Assembly (NCBI RefSeq): GCF_024347075.1 | Contig: NZ_AP024900.1 | Location: 2,170,001-2,234,000, forward strand | Direction: 5' to 3' | DNA: 64,000 nt | From: Vibrio rarus | Lineage (GTDB): Bacteria > Pseudomonadota > Gammaproteobacteria > Enterobacterales > Vibrionaceae | Part shown: in pieces, positions 8,256-16,037 of the stretch | Layout: each line of letters begins with the position of its first letter | Position numbering within the stretch: position 1 is the first letter of the stretch | Notes under the pieces: generated by a model | What the model saw: only the letters and a program-made list of their open reading frames with translations | Told to the model about the DNA's origin: nothing | Databases searched by the model: none | Program-made: the position numbers and the translations under genes

Positions 8256-9314
8256 TTATTGGTCAAGGTTTAATTTGTAGAAGCTCACTTGTGCGTAGTC
8301 GCCGGCTTTAAGACCTTTGTTGGTACACTTGGTTGAGCCAGTATTACATTGGTTGTAGTTACCCGCTTTAAAGTACAAGTAGTCATTTGCATAACCTTGG
8401 TCGTATTTGTCGCCATCTACGTGACCTTTAGCAAGGTTAATATCGAAGGTTTTAACTTCTTTGTTTGCAGCGCCAGGGTTTTTAACGAATGTTAGGTGCA
8501 TGATGTCACCTGTAACATTAATGTCGTAAGAGAAAATTTCTCCTAGTTTAATGCCGTCTGTAGGTTCTGCTGCGCCTTGACGTAAACCACTTTGACCAAA
8601 TACATCAGTGCTGATGTCGTGACGGAATTTATACTCATCACCTTTAGCGTTGGTTTCGTAGTTCCAGTAAACAGAGCCGTACTCGTGTCCTGGAAGTTTG
8701 CGGTATACAATTTTTAGAGGTTCGTTATGAGAAGCGTGAATTTGACCAATCACAGTCGCAAATGCGCCGTTTTTCTTGTAATCACCACTAGTACTTACCC
8801 AATCGACAGCTAATGTAGCGCTCATATGACCGCCAATCGCACCATATTTTTCAGCATCTTTTGTTGAAGCAATAGTGAAGTTGTTTTTTGGTGTCGCGTA
8901 GTCATCGGCCAGCATAGCGCGAAGCTCACTACGTGCATTTTTAGAGTTAGGTGTGGTCATCGCTTTGTTTGGCGCGGTGAACACCATTGCACCTGTGACA
9001 GGATCTGTGTAGAACCACTCAGGATCAGAGAATGGAGCAGATTTGTCGTTCAACATTGACTTGTAAATTTCCATTACTTTGCCAGCGCGTTCTGCTTTGT
9101 CATCATCTCGTGGAGTGTTTAATTTAAACTTAGACAAGTCAAAGTTCTGCGCAGGAACTTTAGTCACATCTAAATTATATTGAGCGGCAAGAGTCGAGTC
9201 TTTTTTAGCTAATTGATTTGATGTTACATCAGTCGAAGATGCTGTTGAGCAGCCTGCTAAACCAGTAACTAGAGCAGAAATAACAACTGCTGCAATCTTG
9301 TTCTTTGTATGCAT
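8256..9314 (-). CDS. Alginate lyase lipoprotein, polysaccharide lyase family 7 (352 aa)
   Basis: A second PL7 alginate lyase, but with a lipoprotein signal: a hydrophobic N-terminus ends in LAGC at about residues 19-22, so it is probably anchored in the outer membrane. The family blocks RSELRAM, TVIGQIH and YFKAGNYNQC are all present. QIH suggests action on G-containing alginate. It shares the overall PL7 plan of the lyase at 5503-6546 but differs in its N-terminal region, lacking the calcium-loop-like insert. The start ATG follows TTGAGG; the 14-codon upstream extension was rejected because it would precede the signal. Together the two enzymes give a soluble and an anchored lyase. Confidence 0.93.
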   Translation of the reverse strand: MHTKNKIAAVVISALVTGLAGCSTASSTDVTSNQLAKKDSTLAAQYNLDVTKVPAQNFDLSKFKLNTPRDDDKAERAGKVMEIYKSMLNDKSAPFSDPEWFYTDPVTGAMVFTAPNKAMTTPNSKNARSELRAMLADDYATPKNNFTIASTKDAEKYGAIGGHMSATLAVDWVSTSGDYKKNGAFATVIGQIHASHNEPLKIVYRKLPGHEYGSVYWNYETNAKGDEYKFRHDISTDVFGQSGLRQGAAEPTDGIKLGEIFSYDINVTGDIMHLTFVKNPGAANKEVKTFDINLAKGHVDGDKYDQGYANDYLYFKAGNYNQCNTGSTKCTNKGLKAGDYAQVSFYKLNLDQ

Positions 9315-9449
9315 ATTAACCTCAAGTAATTTCTTTGGGGTTGATAGAGAAAACATCTCTTCAACTAACGAGGGAATGGTGCACTAATATGATAATACAA
9401 AATATGAACACGGTCACGGTTCGCAATATTTGAACTCATGTGAACCTGT

Positions 9450-9478
9450 ATTATACATTCCATTTTTAGAAAGAACAA
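9450..9478 (-). promoter_or_regulatory. Putative promoter of alginate lyase 2
   Basis: A consensus TATAAT lies on the minus strand at 9450-9455, with a poor -35 (TTGTTC) 17 bases upstream. Between it and the gene are several GAAC/GTTC half-sites (about 9409-9446), which could be an operator. The regulator is unknown. Confidence 0.4.
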
Positions 9479-9501
9479 AGCCAGCAACAAGTGCTGGCTT
9501 T
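9470..9501 (-). terminator. Terminator of the tct operon
   Basis: A perfect 10-bp stem (AAAGCCAGCA/TGCTGGCTTT, loop ACAAG) lies just past the tctA stop codon. On the minus strand a modest T-rich tract follows (TTTGTTCTTTC). Confidence 0.75.
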
Positions 9502-9521
9502 AGTTTATATAAGGGTTCACG

Positions 9522-11012
9522 CTAGATTGGCGCTTCCTTTTGTTTGTTCTTTTTTAGCTTCATCGTCGAGTAAACAGAGAATACAGCGAGCAATATAAAG
9601 GCCAATGCAATCGGCCTTTCATACAAAAACGACCATGAATTGTCATACATAAGCAAAGCTTTACGTAGGTTAGTTTCCGCCATAGGTCCTAAGATAATCG
9701 CTAACAATATAGGCGATGATGGGATGTCTAACTTGCTTAATACAAAGCCTAAAATCCCAAAGCTAATGGCAATACCTACATCAAACATCGAGTTATTGAT
9801 CGCATAAGCCCCTACTACCGACAAGAAAATAATGATAGGGATCATTAACAGCTTAGGCACTTCGATAATGCGGCAGAAAAAGCGAATCCCCACTAAACCC
9901 ACAATCAACATAACTATGTTCGCCACCAGCATAGAACTAAAGACGCCGTATACCACTTCAGGATTTTGCGCAAACAGCAATGGTCCTGGTGTTAAGCCTT
10001 GTACGATCAAAGCCCCCAATAGTACTGCAGCCACCGCATCCCCAGGAACCCCTAAAGTTAATAGAGGCACTAATGAGCCGCCCGTTACTCCATTGTTGCC
10101 AGCTTCAGCTGCAGCTAAGCCACGCACCGAACCTTTACCAAACTCGTCAGGATTCTTTGAAGAACGCTTAGCTTCGTTGTAACACACAAATGCAGATATA
10201 TCCGCCCCAGCCCCAGGAACAGAGCCTATTGTTGTTCCCATTAGGCCACTCTTAATCGCGGTGGGCATCATCTCTTTTAAATCTTTTTTGCTCAGCAACT
10301 TGTGATCAAACTTAGCCACCTTTGCTTGCTTTTCTTTAAGTATTTTTTCAATTTGATTAATGGCTTCCGACAAGGCAAATAAACCAATTAAAACAGGAAT
10401 GACATTAATACCGCTATAAAGATCCATCACCCCAAAAGTGAAGCGTGGCACACTACTAATGGGATCTAAACCGACCGTAGAAACAAGCAAACCTATAGTA
10501 CCGGCCAGCAAACCTTTTAAAATGTTTTGTGCTGATACACTGGCAATGATGGTCAAGCCAAACAGAGCCAGCGCAAAATATTCAGGAGCATTAAAGCGTA
10601 AAGCAAAGTTGGCTAATAACGGTGCGATGGCAATCAATACCATGGTACTAATAAGCCCACCGACAAATGAAGCAATAGCGGAAATACTCAGTGCCCTTGC
10701 CGCTTGCCCTTTTGCGGCCAGCGTATGACCATCAAGAACCGTTGCCGCCGAAGCGGGAGTCCCCGGAGTCTTTAACAAAATGGCCGCTATCGACCCTCCG
10801 TAAATGCCACCAATATAAACACCAATTAACATAACCAACGCGGCTGTTGGTTCCATACCAAAAGTAAATGGTAAAAGGATCGCCACCCCCATAGTGGCCG
10901 TTAAACCAGGCAGTGCTCCCAGTACGATACCCCCTACGACACCAAAGATCAGAATAGGTAAAACAGCAGGACTGAATGCGGTCAGTAAGCCATTTAATAA
11001 ATGCTCTATCAT
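9522..11012 (-). CDS. tctA: Tripartite tricarboxylate transporter large permease, TctA family (496 aa)
   Basis: The large membrane subunit of a TTT-family secondary importer that works with a small permease and a periplasmic receptor. About 11-12 hydrophobic helices run along the protein. The family-typical glycine-rich segments are present: GALPGLTATMGVAILLPF near residue 32 and PGAGADISAFVCY near residue 265. The N-terminal region also contains GGIYGGSIAAILLKTPGTP. It is 9 bases downstream of tctB and ends the operon. Substrate cannot be read from sequence: the family carries citrate and other carboxylates, and the alginate lyases next door make a uronate-type substrate conceivable. Confidence 0.92.
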   Translation of the reverse strand: MIEHLLNGLLTAFSPAVLPILIFGVVGGIVLGALPGLTATMGVAILLPFTFGMEPTAALVMLIGVYIGGIYGGSIAAILLKTPGTPASAATVLDGHTLAAKGQAARALSISAIASFVGGLISTMVLIAIAPLLANFALRFNAPEYFALALFGLTIIASVSAQNILKGLLAGTIGLLVSTVGLDPISSVPRFTFGVMDLYSGINVIPVLIGLFALSEAINQIEKILKEKQAKVAKFDHKLLSKKDLKEMMPTAIKSGLMGTTIGSVPGAGADISAFVCYNEAKRSSKNPDEFGKGSVRGLAAAEAGNNGVTGGSLVPLLTLGVPGDAVAAVLLGALIVQGLTPGPLLFAQNPEVVYGVFSSMLVANIVMLIVGLVGIRFFCRIIEVPKLLMIPIIIFLSVVGAYAINNSMFDVGIAISFGILGFVLSKLDIPSSPILLAIILGPMAETNLRKALLMYDNSWSFLYERPIALAFILLAVFSVYSTMKLKKNKQKEAPI

Positions 11013-11021
11013 ACCGCCTCC

Positions 11022-11468
11022 TTAATAAAATAAACCTTCAGGAAGGGCGATATAAAACACCTCCCCAAACAAATAATAAACGCCGAATACAAACACCCAA
11101 GCCACTAGATAAAAAAGTGGCTTCTTTACCTTAAACAGCAATAAATAAATCGTAAACGCCAACAAACTTGCCAGTAGGTAGCCAATGAGGTGGATCAACA
11201 GCGCATAACCCATTAAGAAAGCAATGCCAAATACGGCCATTTTAGTGAAAATAGCTGGCTGCTGTTCTTTGTCTATGGATTTAATTTTGTGCTGCACTAA
11301 CAAAGCGATACAAAGCAAAATTTGCGCAATAGCAATGGCGGTAGGAAAAAACTTGGCATCCACACTCGCATCACTAAAGCGAGGCTCGGCAAACTGTCCT
11401 ATAAGAACCAAAATAACGGCGCTAAGGGCAATGATCAGGGATGGGAATACAATATTTCTATTAATCAT
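11022..11468 (-). CDS. tctB: Tripartite tricarboxylate transporter small permease, TctB family (148 aa)
   Basis: A small four-helix membrane protein with hydrophobic stretches at about residues 7-25, 42-60, 75-95 and 100-140. This is the usual topology and length of TctB, the poorly conserved partner of TctA. The N-terminal MINRNIVFPSLIIAL and the first loop FSDASVDAKFFPTAIAIAQ are typical of the family. The gene lies between tctC and tctA. A stem-loop before it (11501-11528) probably lowers its expression relative to the binding protein. Confidence 0.85.
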   Translation of the reverse strand: MINRNIVFPSLIIALSAVILVLIGQFAEPRFSDASVDAKFFPTAIAIAQILLCIALLVQHKIKSIDKEQQPAIFTKMAVFGIAFLMGYALLIHLIGYLLASLLAFTIYLLLFKVKKPLFYLVAWVFVFGVYYLFGEVFYIALPEGLFY

Positions 11469-11500
11469 AATGCTACCCTTTAAAGCTGAACTTCAAAGAA

Positions 11501-11528
11501 AAAGGGAGCTCGACATGCGAACTCCCTT
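11501..11528 (-). terminator. Intercistronic attenuator between tctC and tctB
   Basis: On the minus strand AAGGGAG and CTCCCTT pair around a TTCGCATGTCGAG-type loop and are followed by TTTTTC. It sits inside the operon, right after tctC, where a partial terminator would favour the abundant binding protein. Confidence 0.65.
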
Positions 11529-11536
11529 ATTAAAGA

Positions 11537-12463
11537 TTAGTTGATTAGTACACCAAGATTTTTAGTGTCTTGCTCAACAAAGTGAGTGAACTCTTGTGCA
11601 TTCAGGTTGTGAATCGTCATGGCACCTTTTTGCATGAACTCTTTAAATTCAGCAGAGGCCATAGCTTCATCAAACGCTTTACCTAACGTTTCGATAACGG
11701 CATCTGGGGTATTCTTCGGAGCACCAATACCACGCCAAGTTCCCGTTACCACATCAACCCCTTGCTCTTTTAGCGTTGGGACTTCAGGTAAAAACGCAAT
11801 ACGCTCTTCAGACATAACACCTAGCGCTTTTAATTGACCAGAACGTAGCTGAGCAATGGCTTCTCCTGGTGTAACCATAGTGACGTCAGTGTGTTTACCA
11901 AGTACTGCAGGAATCGCTTCAGATGCACCATTGTATGGGATGGCATTCAGCTTAATGCCTTGATCTTTTTCAAGAGCCATTAAGTAAAAATTTGGGGCTG
12001 CAGTAGAGGCAAACTTCACTACACCCTCCCCTTTCTTCGCTTCAGCGATGAGATCATTAATGGTGTTATATGGGCTATCAGCGGATACCAGAACTACGGC
12101 TGGATCAAGGTTAACCATACGGATTAATTTAAAGTCACTCGCATCGTGTTGCATCAACCCCATTTGTGGTAAAGATGCAATCTCACGAGTGACGACCGTT
12201 AGCGTGTAACCATCGGCACGTTGCTGAGCGCCAAAACTCATACCAACAGCACCTGCGCCACCCGTGCGATTCATGACGGCTATGTTCTGTCCCAGAATAT
12301 CTTTTGCTGAATTCGCCAAAGTACGACCTACAGCATCAGTACCACCACCGGCACCAAAAGGGACGACTAAACGGATGTTTTTACTTGGGTAATCCGCAGC
12401 AATTGATGTTGCCGAGACCATGATGCCTGCGGCAACAAGAAGAGATTTAAGAAGTTTACTCAT
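11537..12463 (-). CDS. tctC: Tripartite tricarboxylate transporter substrate-binding protein, TctC/Bug family (308 aa)
   Basis: The periplasmic receptor of the transporter. A Sec signal peptide of about 22 residues is followed by DYPSKNIRLVVPFGAGGGTDAVGRTLA, the standard opening of the Bug/TctC fold, whose PFGAGGGTD loop contacts carboxylate ligands. Further family features are PYNGASEAIPAVLGKHTDV (~176) and LKALGVMSEERIAFLPEVPTL (~212). The length is normal. It follows the small hypothetical gene by 26 bases and precedes tctB. The bound substrate is not known. Confidence 0.92.
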   Translation of the reverse strand: MSKLLKSLLVAAGIMVSATSIAADYPSKNIRLVVPFGAGGGTDAVGRTLANSAKDILGQNIAVMNRTGGAGAVGMSFGAQQRADGYTLTVVTREIASLPQMGLMQHDASDFKLIRMVNLDPAVVLVSADSPYNTINDLIAEAKKGEGVVKFASTAAPNFYLMALEKDQGIKLNAIPYNGASEAIPAVLGKHTDVTMVTPGEAIAQLRSGQLKALGVMSEERIAFLPEVPTLKEQGVDVVTGTWRGIGAPKNTPDAVIETLGKAFDEAMASAEFKEFMQKGAMTIHNLNAQEFTHFVEQDTKNLGVLIN

Positions 12464-12489
12464 GTGAATTCCTTTTATTTCAGTTTTTA

Positions 12490-12963
12490 TTAGTTTCTTA
12501 TCGTTTGTGTAGGGTTATTGATTTTATTGGTTTGATATTCGGCCATGCACAGTTGTTCTATTGCCAAGGCAATCCAACTGCTAATTAGCATGTCGTACCA
12601 TTGCTCAACACCACTGCAAGCCACCACTACGTCCCCATAGACAAAAGAGCCATAGAAAAGTAGATCGTCTTCCGTTAGTGATGCTGTGTGCATTGTTTGA
12701 TTGGTGATGTTAGCTTGTGAACTGCGCCATGCCTGCTTCGCTTTTTTTCGAGCAAACTCATCAAAAGGAATAGTCCATTGCTGTGGGTTTCCTAAAGAGC
12801 TTTCAAGCAAAATCGCTTCTGAAAATGAAGACTCCCATGGCTTCACTCGTGGGTCCATCACCACAATATGTAACTCTTGGCGATTGGTTCTTTCAAATAA
12901 TCGTTCAATTGCCGGTTTTACAAGTTCAATAGCATCTTGGGCTATTTCTGCATGGCTTTTCAT
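12490..12963 (-). CDS. Conserved hypothetical protein heading the tct operon (157 aa)
   Basis: A soluble cytoplasmic protein without a signal peptide. The middle part (WTIPFDEFARKKAKQAWRSS) and the end (FYGSFVYGDVVVACSGVEQWYDM) faintly resemble the GlcG/HbpS/UPF0303 fold, in which an ARRKA helix precedes a GG-x-V-x-G-V-SG strand. That likeness is weak, so the function is left open. The start ATG follows AGAGG and a good promoter lies just upstream (13011-13040). Its co-transcription with tctCBA suggests a role in handling or sensing the imported substrate. Confidence 0.6.
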   Translation of the reverse strand: MKSHAEIAQDAIELVKPAIERLFERTNRQELHIVVMDPRVKPWESSFSEAILLESSLGNPQQWTIPFDEFARKKAKQAWRSSQANITNQTMHTASLTEDDLLFYGSFVYGDVVVACSGVEQWYDMLISSWIALAIEQLCMAEYQTNKINNPTQTIRN

Positions 12964-13010
12964 TGTCCAACCTCTGTAATAGACAGTCCGTTACTGCATG
13001 AACTAACTAT

Positions 13011-13040
13011 ATTGTATGACCTGAACTAGTTGCATATCAA
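13011..13040 (-). promoter_or_regulatory. Predicted sigma-70 promoter of the tct operon
   Basis: On the minus strand TTGATA (13035-13040) and TACAAT (13011-13016) are separated by 18 bases, and each differs from consensus at one position. It lies about 48 bases before the first gene of the operon. Confidence 0.65.
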
Positions 13041-13325
13041 GAAGGGGCAAATGGAATACAGATCACTACCCAAGATGTTAAATAATGTAATGGATCGGAA
13101 TTTTAAGCAGATATGTGAATTTTTATATGATGCAAGTCACAGCGAGTAAGAGAGTAAAAGTGTGACTTACAATGGATTAATTGCGCCGGTTAACAAAATA
13201 AAATGTCTTATTAATCATTTTATTTAAAAAGTGATAGATACATCCATCTAAAATGATCAATGCATCCATCACAATTCACAGAGGAGATAGGATAAACCGA
13301 TGAGAAAGGGGTTTTGCCCTATATT
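13041..13325. other. Intergenic region between the tct promoter and acr3
   Basis: No gene is seen. Two copies of CATCCATC at 13241-13248 and 13263-13270 are spaced 22 bases apart, about two helical turns. An AAAATG/CATTTT inverted repeat lies just to their left, near 13199-13222. Nothing here resembles a strong terminator for acr3. Confidence 0.35.
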
Positions 13326-14390
13326 TTAAGCGGTCTTAATTACGTATTTTGCTTTCATTTTCAGAGCTACATGGACTAAAGCAATCAACACAGGAACCTC
13401 AATTAATGGCCCTATAACCCCAGCAAAGGCCTGATCTGAGTTAATACCAAATACAGCAATAGAAACAGCAATCGCTAATTCAAAATTATTCCCTGTCGCG
13501 GTATAAGCAATAGATGCGTTTTTGTCATAAGGAATTCCCAAGCGTTTTCCTATGTAAAAGCTGGCAAAAAACATGCACACAAAGTAGATAGTTAACGGTA
13601 TCGCAATACGTATAACATCCATAGGTAACTCAACAATGACTTCCCCTTTAAGGCTAAACATCAACACTATGGTGGCCAGTAAAGCGATCAGTGTTATAGG
13701 CGAGATGCGCGGAATATACACTTGGTTATACCATTGTTCGCCTTTTATAGAGATCAACAGCTTTCGCCCTACAAACCCAGCCAAAAATGGAATACCTAGA
13801 TAGATAAATACACTTTGTGCGATCTCCCCCATAGAAATGTCGACCACCATTCCTGTATAGCCAAATATCGGAGGAAGTACACTAATAAATAGCCATGCCA
13901 TAAAGCTGTAAGTCACAATTTGAAAGGCGCTATTTAACGCCACTAAAGCGGCGCCATATTCTTTATTACCACCGCCAATGTCATTCCAAACAAGCACCAT
14001 TGCGATACAACGAGCCAGTCCAATAAGAATGATACCTACCATGTATCCTGGGTGATCACCAAGAAACGTTACAGCTAATACAAACATTAAAATTGGACCT
14101 ACAATCCAATTCATGATTAAGGAAAGCTTAATCGCTTTCTTGTCTTGCATCACTTTACCAAGCAAGCTGTAGTCCACTTTAGCTAAGGGTGGATACATCA
14201 TTAAAATCAAGCCTATGGCAAGTAATACATTGGTGCTACCTACTGACATTGCCTCATTCATCTGCGCTACTTCGGGAAACAAAACACCAATAGCGACCCC
14301 TAAGGCCATGGCTAAAAATATCCATAGAGTCAAAAATCTATCTAGAAAGCCCAGTTTAGGGTGTGGATTCTGTACTGTTGTCATCATCAT
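13326..14390 (-). CDS. acr3: Arsenite efflux transporter, ACR3 family (354 aa)
   Basis: An inner-membrane arsenite exporter of the bile/arsenite/riboflavin transporter superfamily with about ten helices. The ACR3 signature [15 protein letters not shown] lies at about 125-139 and includes the essential Cys128. A second family segment, [18 protein letters not shown], is near residue 297, and the length is normal. It begins with three consecutive ATG codons and the first follows GAGAG. The gene is 101 bases downstream of arsR, forming an arsR-acr3 resistance unit; no arsC reductase is seen nearby. Confidence 0.93.
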   Translation of the reverse strand: MMMTTVQNPHPKLGFLDRFLTLWIFLAMALGVAIGVLFPEVAQMNEAMSVGSTNVLLAIGLILMMYPPLAKVDYSLLGKVMQDKKAIKLSLIMNWIVGPILMFVLAVTFLGDHPGYMVGIILIGLARCIAMVLVWNDIGGGNKEYGAALVALNSAFQIVTYSFMAWLFISVLPPIFGYTGMVVDISMGEIAQSVFIYLGIPFLAGFVGRKLLISIKGEQWYNQVYIPRISPITLIALLATIVLMFSLKGEVIVELPMDVIRIAIPLTIYFVCMFFASFYIGKRLGIPYDKNASIAYTATGNNFELAIAVSIAVFGINSDQAFAGVIGPLIEVPVLIALVHVALKMKAKYVIKTA

Positions 14391-14491
14391 TTACTCTCAA
14401 GTTACGCACTTAAATCGCAATTCGTCGAAAGACGATTAATTAAGTGTTAATACATTCATGTTCAAGGCATATATTGATACGGGTATAACCT

Positions 14492-14827
14492 CTAAAAAAG
14501 GTGATTAAAGAGCTGTTGCAGTCTTTTTATCCCTTGCATTTCTATGCGATAACAAACTTTAGGCGGTTTAGGTTCACTTCGAATCAAGCCTGCTTCTCGT
14601 AATATTCTCAAATGCTCAGAAACGGTAGATTGCGCTAAACCTAACTGCCCGACTAAGTCCCCATTCAAACACCCTCCCTGAGTCTCTAAGTCAAGTAACA
14701 CTTTTAAGATCCTGACACGCGCGGGATGGGCTATCGCTTTGGCTTGTGCGGCGAGTTCTTGCTCGTATTTCACGTCTTCTAGAGAAATACTCGCCATGTT
14801 ACATGTTCGGCTTTGACAGTCTGTCAT
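14492..14827 (-). CDS. arsR: ArsR-family metalloregulator (111 aa)
   Basis: A winged helix-turn-helix repressor that should release DNA on binding arsenite or antimonite. The recognition region LAQSTVSEHLRILREAGLIRSE lies at about residues 68-89. Cysteines occur at 4 and 9 (CQSRTC), in GGCLNG and in KVCYRI, but the classical CxCxxC of plasmid ArsR is absent. If the internal ATG at 14797 is the true start, the first cysteine pair would be lost. A TATAAT at 14830-14835 lies so close to the first ATG that the internal start is a real alternative. It is paired with acr3. Confidence 0.85.
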   Translation of the reverse strand: MTDCQSRTCNMASISLEDVKYEQELAAQAKAIAHPARVRILKVLLDLETQGGCLNGDLVGQLGLAQSTVSEHLRILREAGLIRSEPKPPKVCYRIEMQGIKRLQQLFNHLF

Positions 14828-14843
14828 TAATTATATTTCGATA

Positions 14844-14859
14844 ATCGTAGAATAACGAT
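14844..14859. promoter_or_regulatory. Putative ArsR operator
   Basis: An ATCGT-N6-ACGAT inverted repeat just upstream of arsR overlaps a direct repeat of CGATAA (14839 and 14856). Its position beside the promoter fits autorepression by ArsR. This is based on symmetry and context only. Confidence 0.4.
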
Positions 14860-15045
14860 AAGTGTACGCTTATACCCTAATTTATGCAAGATACGAGCGC
14901 CATTTCATAACCCATTGAATAGCATCAGTAACCTGTAGCATTTGTTCACAGTTCAATGATGGATATTTATTGAACTGAACTCATAAATAGAGCAAAATAT
15001 GATCATCAGAAAAATTGATACTAAGTTTTCATTTATGGAGGTTGC

Positions 15046-15975
15046 ATGTTTAAGTTTTCATTGAAACAAATAGCTGTATTCGATGCGGTTGCAAGCTATG
15101 AAAGTGTCAGTATTGCAGCTAAAAAGCTCTCTATGACGCAATCCGCTGTAAGCATGTCTCTCTCTCAATTAGAGTCCGTATTAGACCGCCCTTTATTTAA
15201 CCGCCAAGGTAACCGACTAGTGCTAAGTCATTGGGGACATTGGTTAAGACCTAGAGCTAAGCGTTTATTGCAAGAAGGGCAGCAAATAGAATTAGGTCTT
15301 CACGCCCAGCACCTAATCAGTGGCACATTGAGCTTGTGCTCTAGCCAAACAGCCGCCAAACATTTAGTACCTTCACTCATCAGTAAAATTGATAACGATT
15401 TCCCTGAAATGCGCATAAACATGACCATTGAAAACACTGAGAATGTCATTGAAGCACTTCTAAATTACGATTGTGACTTGGGGATAATTGAAGGTAAAAA
15501 TACCGATGGCCGTCTACAACAGGAACACTGGTTAGATGATGATCTGGTGGTTATCGCCTCACCTAATCACCCTTTCTCTCAATATAAACAAGTCACCCTT
15601 GCGCAACTTGAACAAGCAAAATGGGTATTACGCGAACCTGGGGCTGGTACACGTCGTATATTTGATGGGGCTATTCATGGGCTGATTGACAATATCAAGG
15701 TGTGGAAAGAGTATGAAAGTATTCGTGTCATCAAGGCTCTAGTTACCAATGGTAGCTACTTAGGCTGTGTGCCTTATCTGGATGTATTGCCAGAGCTGGA
15801 AAGTAATAAGCTTGTGGTATTGCCTACTCCACAACTTAACATGCAACGAGAGATCTCGTTTATTTGGCGAAATGATAGTGGTGAGTCTCCACTACGAGAG
15901 TGCATGCTATCTGAAGCACGACGATTAACCAAGGGACAATCTTTCAAGCCACGCAAGGATGGGATCCCTGCGTGA
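15046..15975 (+). CDS. LysR-family transcriptional regulator, YeiE/CysB-like (309 aa)
   Basis: An N-terminal winged helix-turn-helix (residues about 5-64, SIAAKKLSMTQSAVSMSLSQLE) is followed by a periplasmic-binding-type effector domain. The stretches LDDDLVVIASPNHPF and LREPGAGTRRIFD resemble the YeiE branch, which in Escherichia coli and Salmonella responds to sulfite or iron. The start follows ATGGAGG. It diverges from arsR and converges on the focA-like gene. The target is unknown; regulators of this class often act on an adjacent operon, but no divergent partner other than arsR is present. Confidence 0.85.
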   Translation: MFKFSLKQIAVFDAVASYESVSIAAKKLSMTQSAVSMSLSQLESVLDRPLFNRQGNRLVLSHWGHWLRPRAKRLLQEGQQIELGLHAQHLISGTLSLCSSQTAAKHLVPSLISKIDNDFPEMRINMTIENTENVIEALLNYDCDLGIIEGKNTDGRLQQEHWLDDDLVVIASPNHPFSQYKQVTLAQLEQAKWVLREPGAGTRRIFDGAIHGLIDNIKVWKEYESIRVIKALVTNGSYLGCVPYLDVLPELESNKLVVLPTPQLNMQREISFIWRNDSGESPLRECMLSEARRLTKGQSFKPRKDGIPA

Positions 15976-16037
15976 CCTAAAAACTTAGTTGTGTTTTTTA
16001 ATAGGGCGTCACCTGCCCTGTCGGCTGTTACTTATAA

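Noticed and set aside
13300..13329. 9-codon ORF after GAGGAG before the acr3 stop region
   Set aside because: Too short, with excessive spacing from the ribosome-binding site and no gene downstream on that strand to regulate.
16003..16019. AGGGC/GCCCT hairpin between the LysR gene and focA
   Set aside because: The stem is only 5 bp with no T-run on either strand, too weak to call a terminator.
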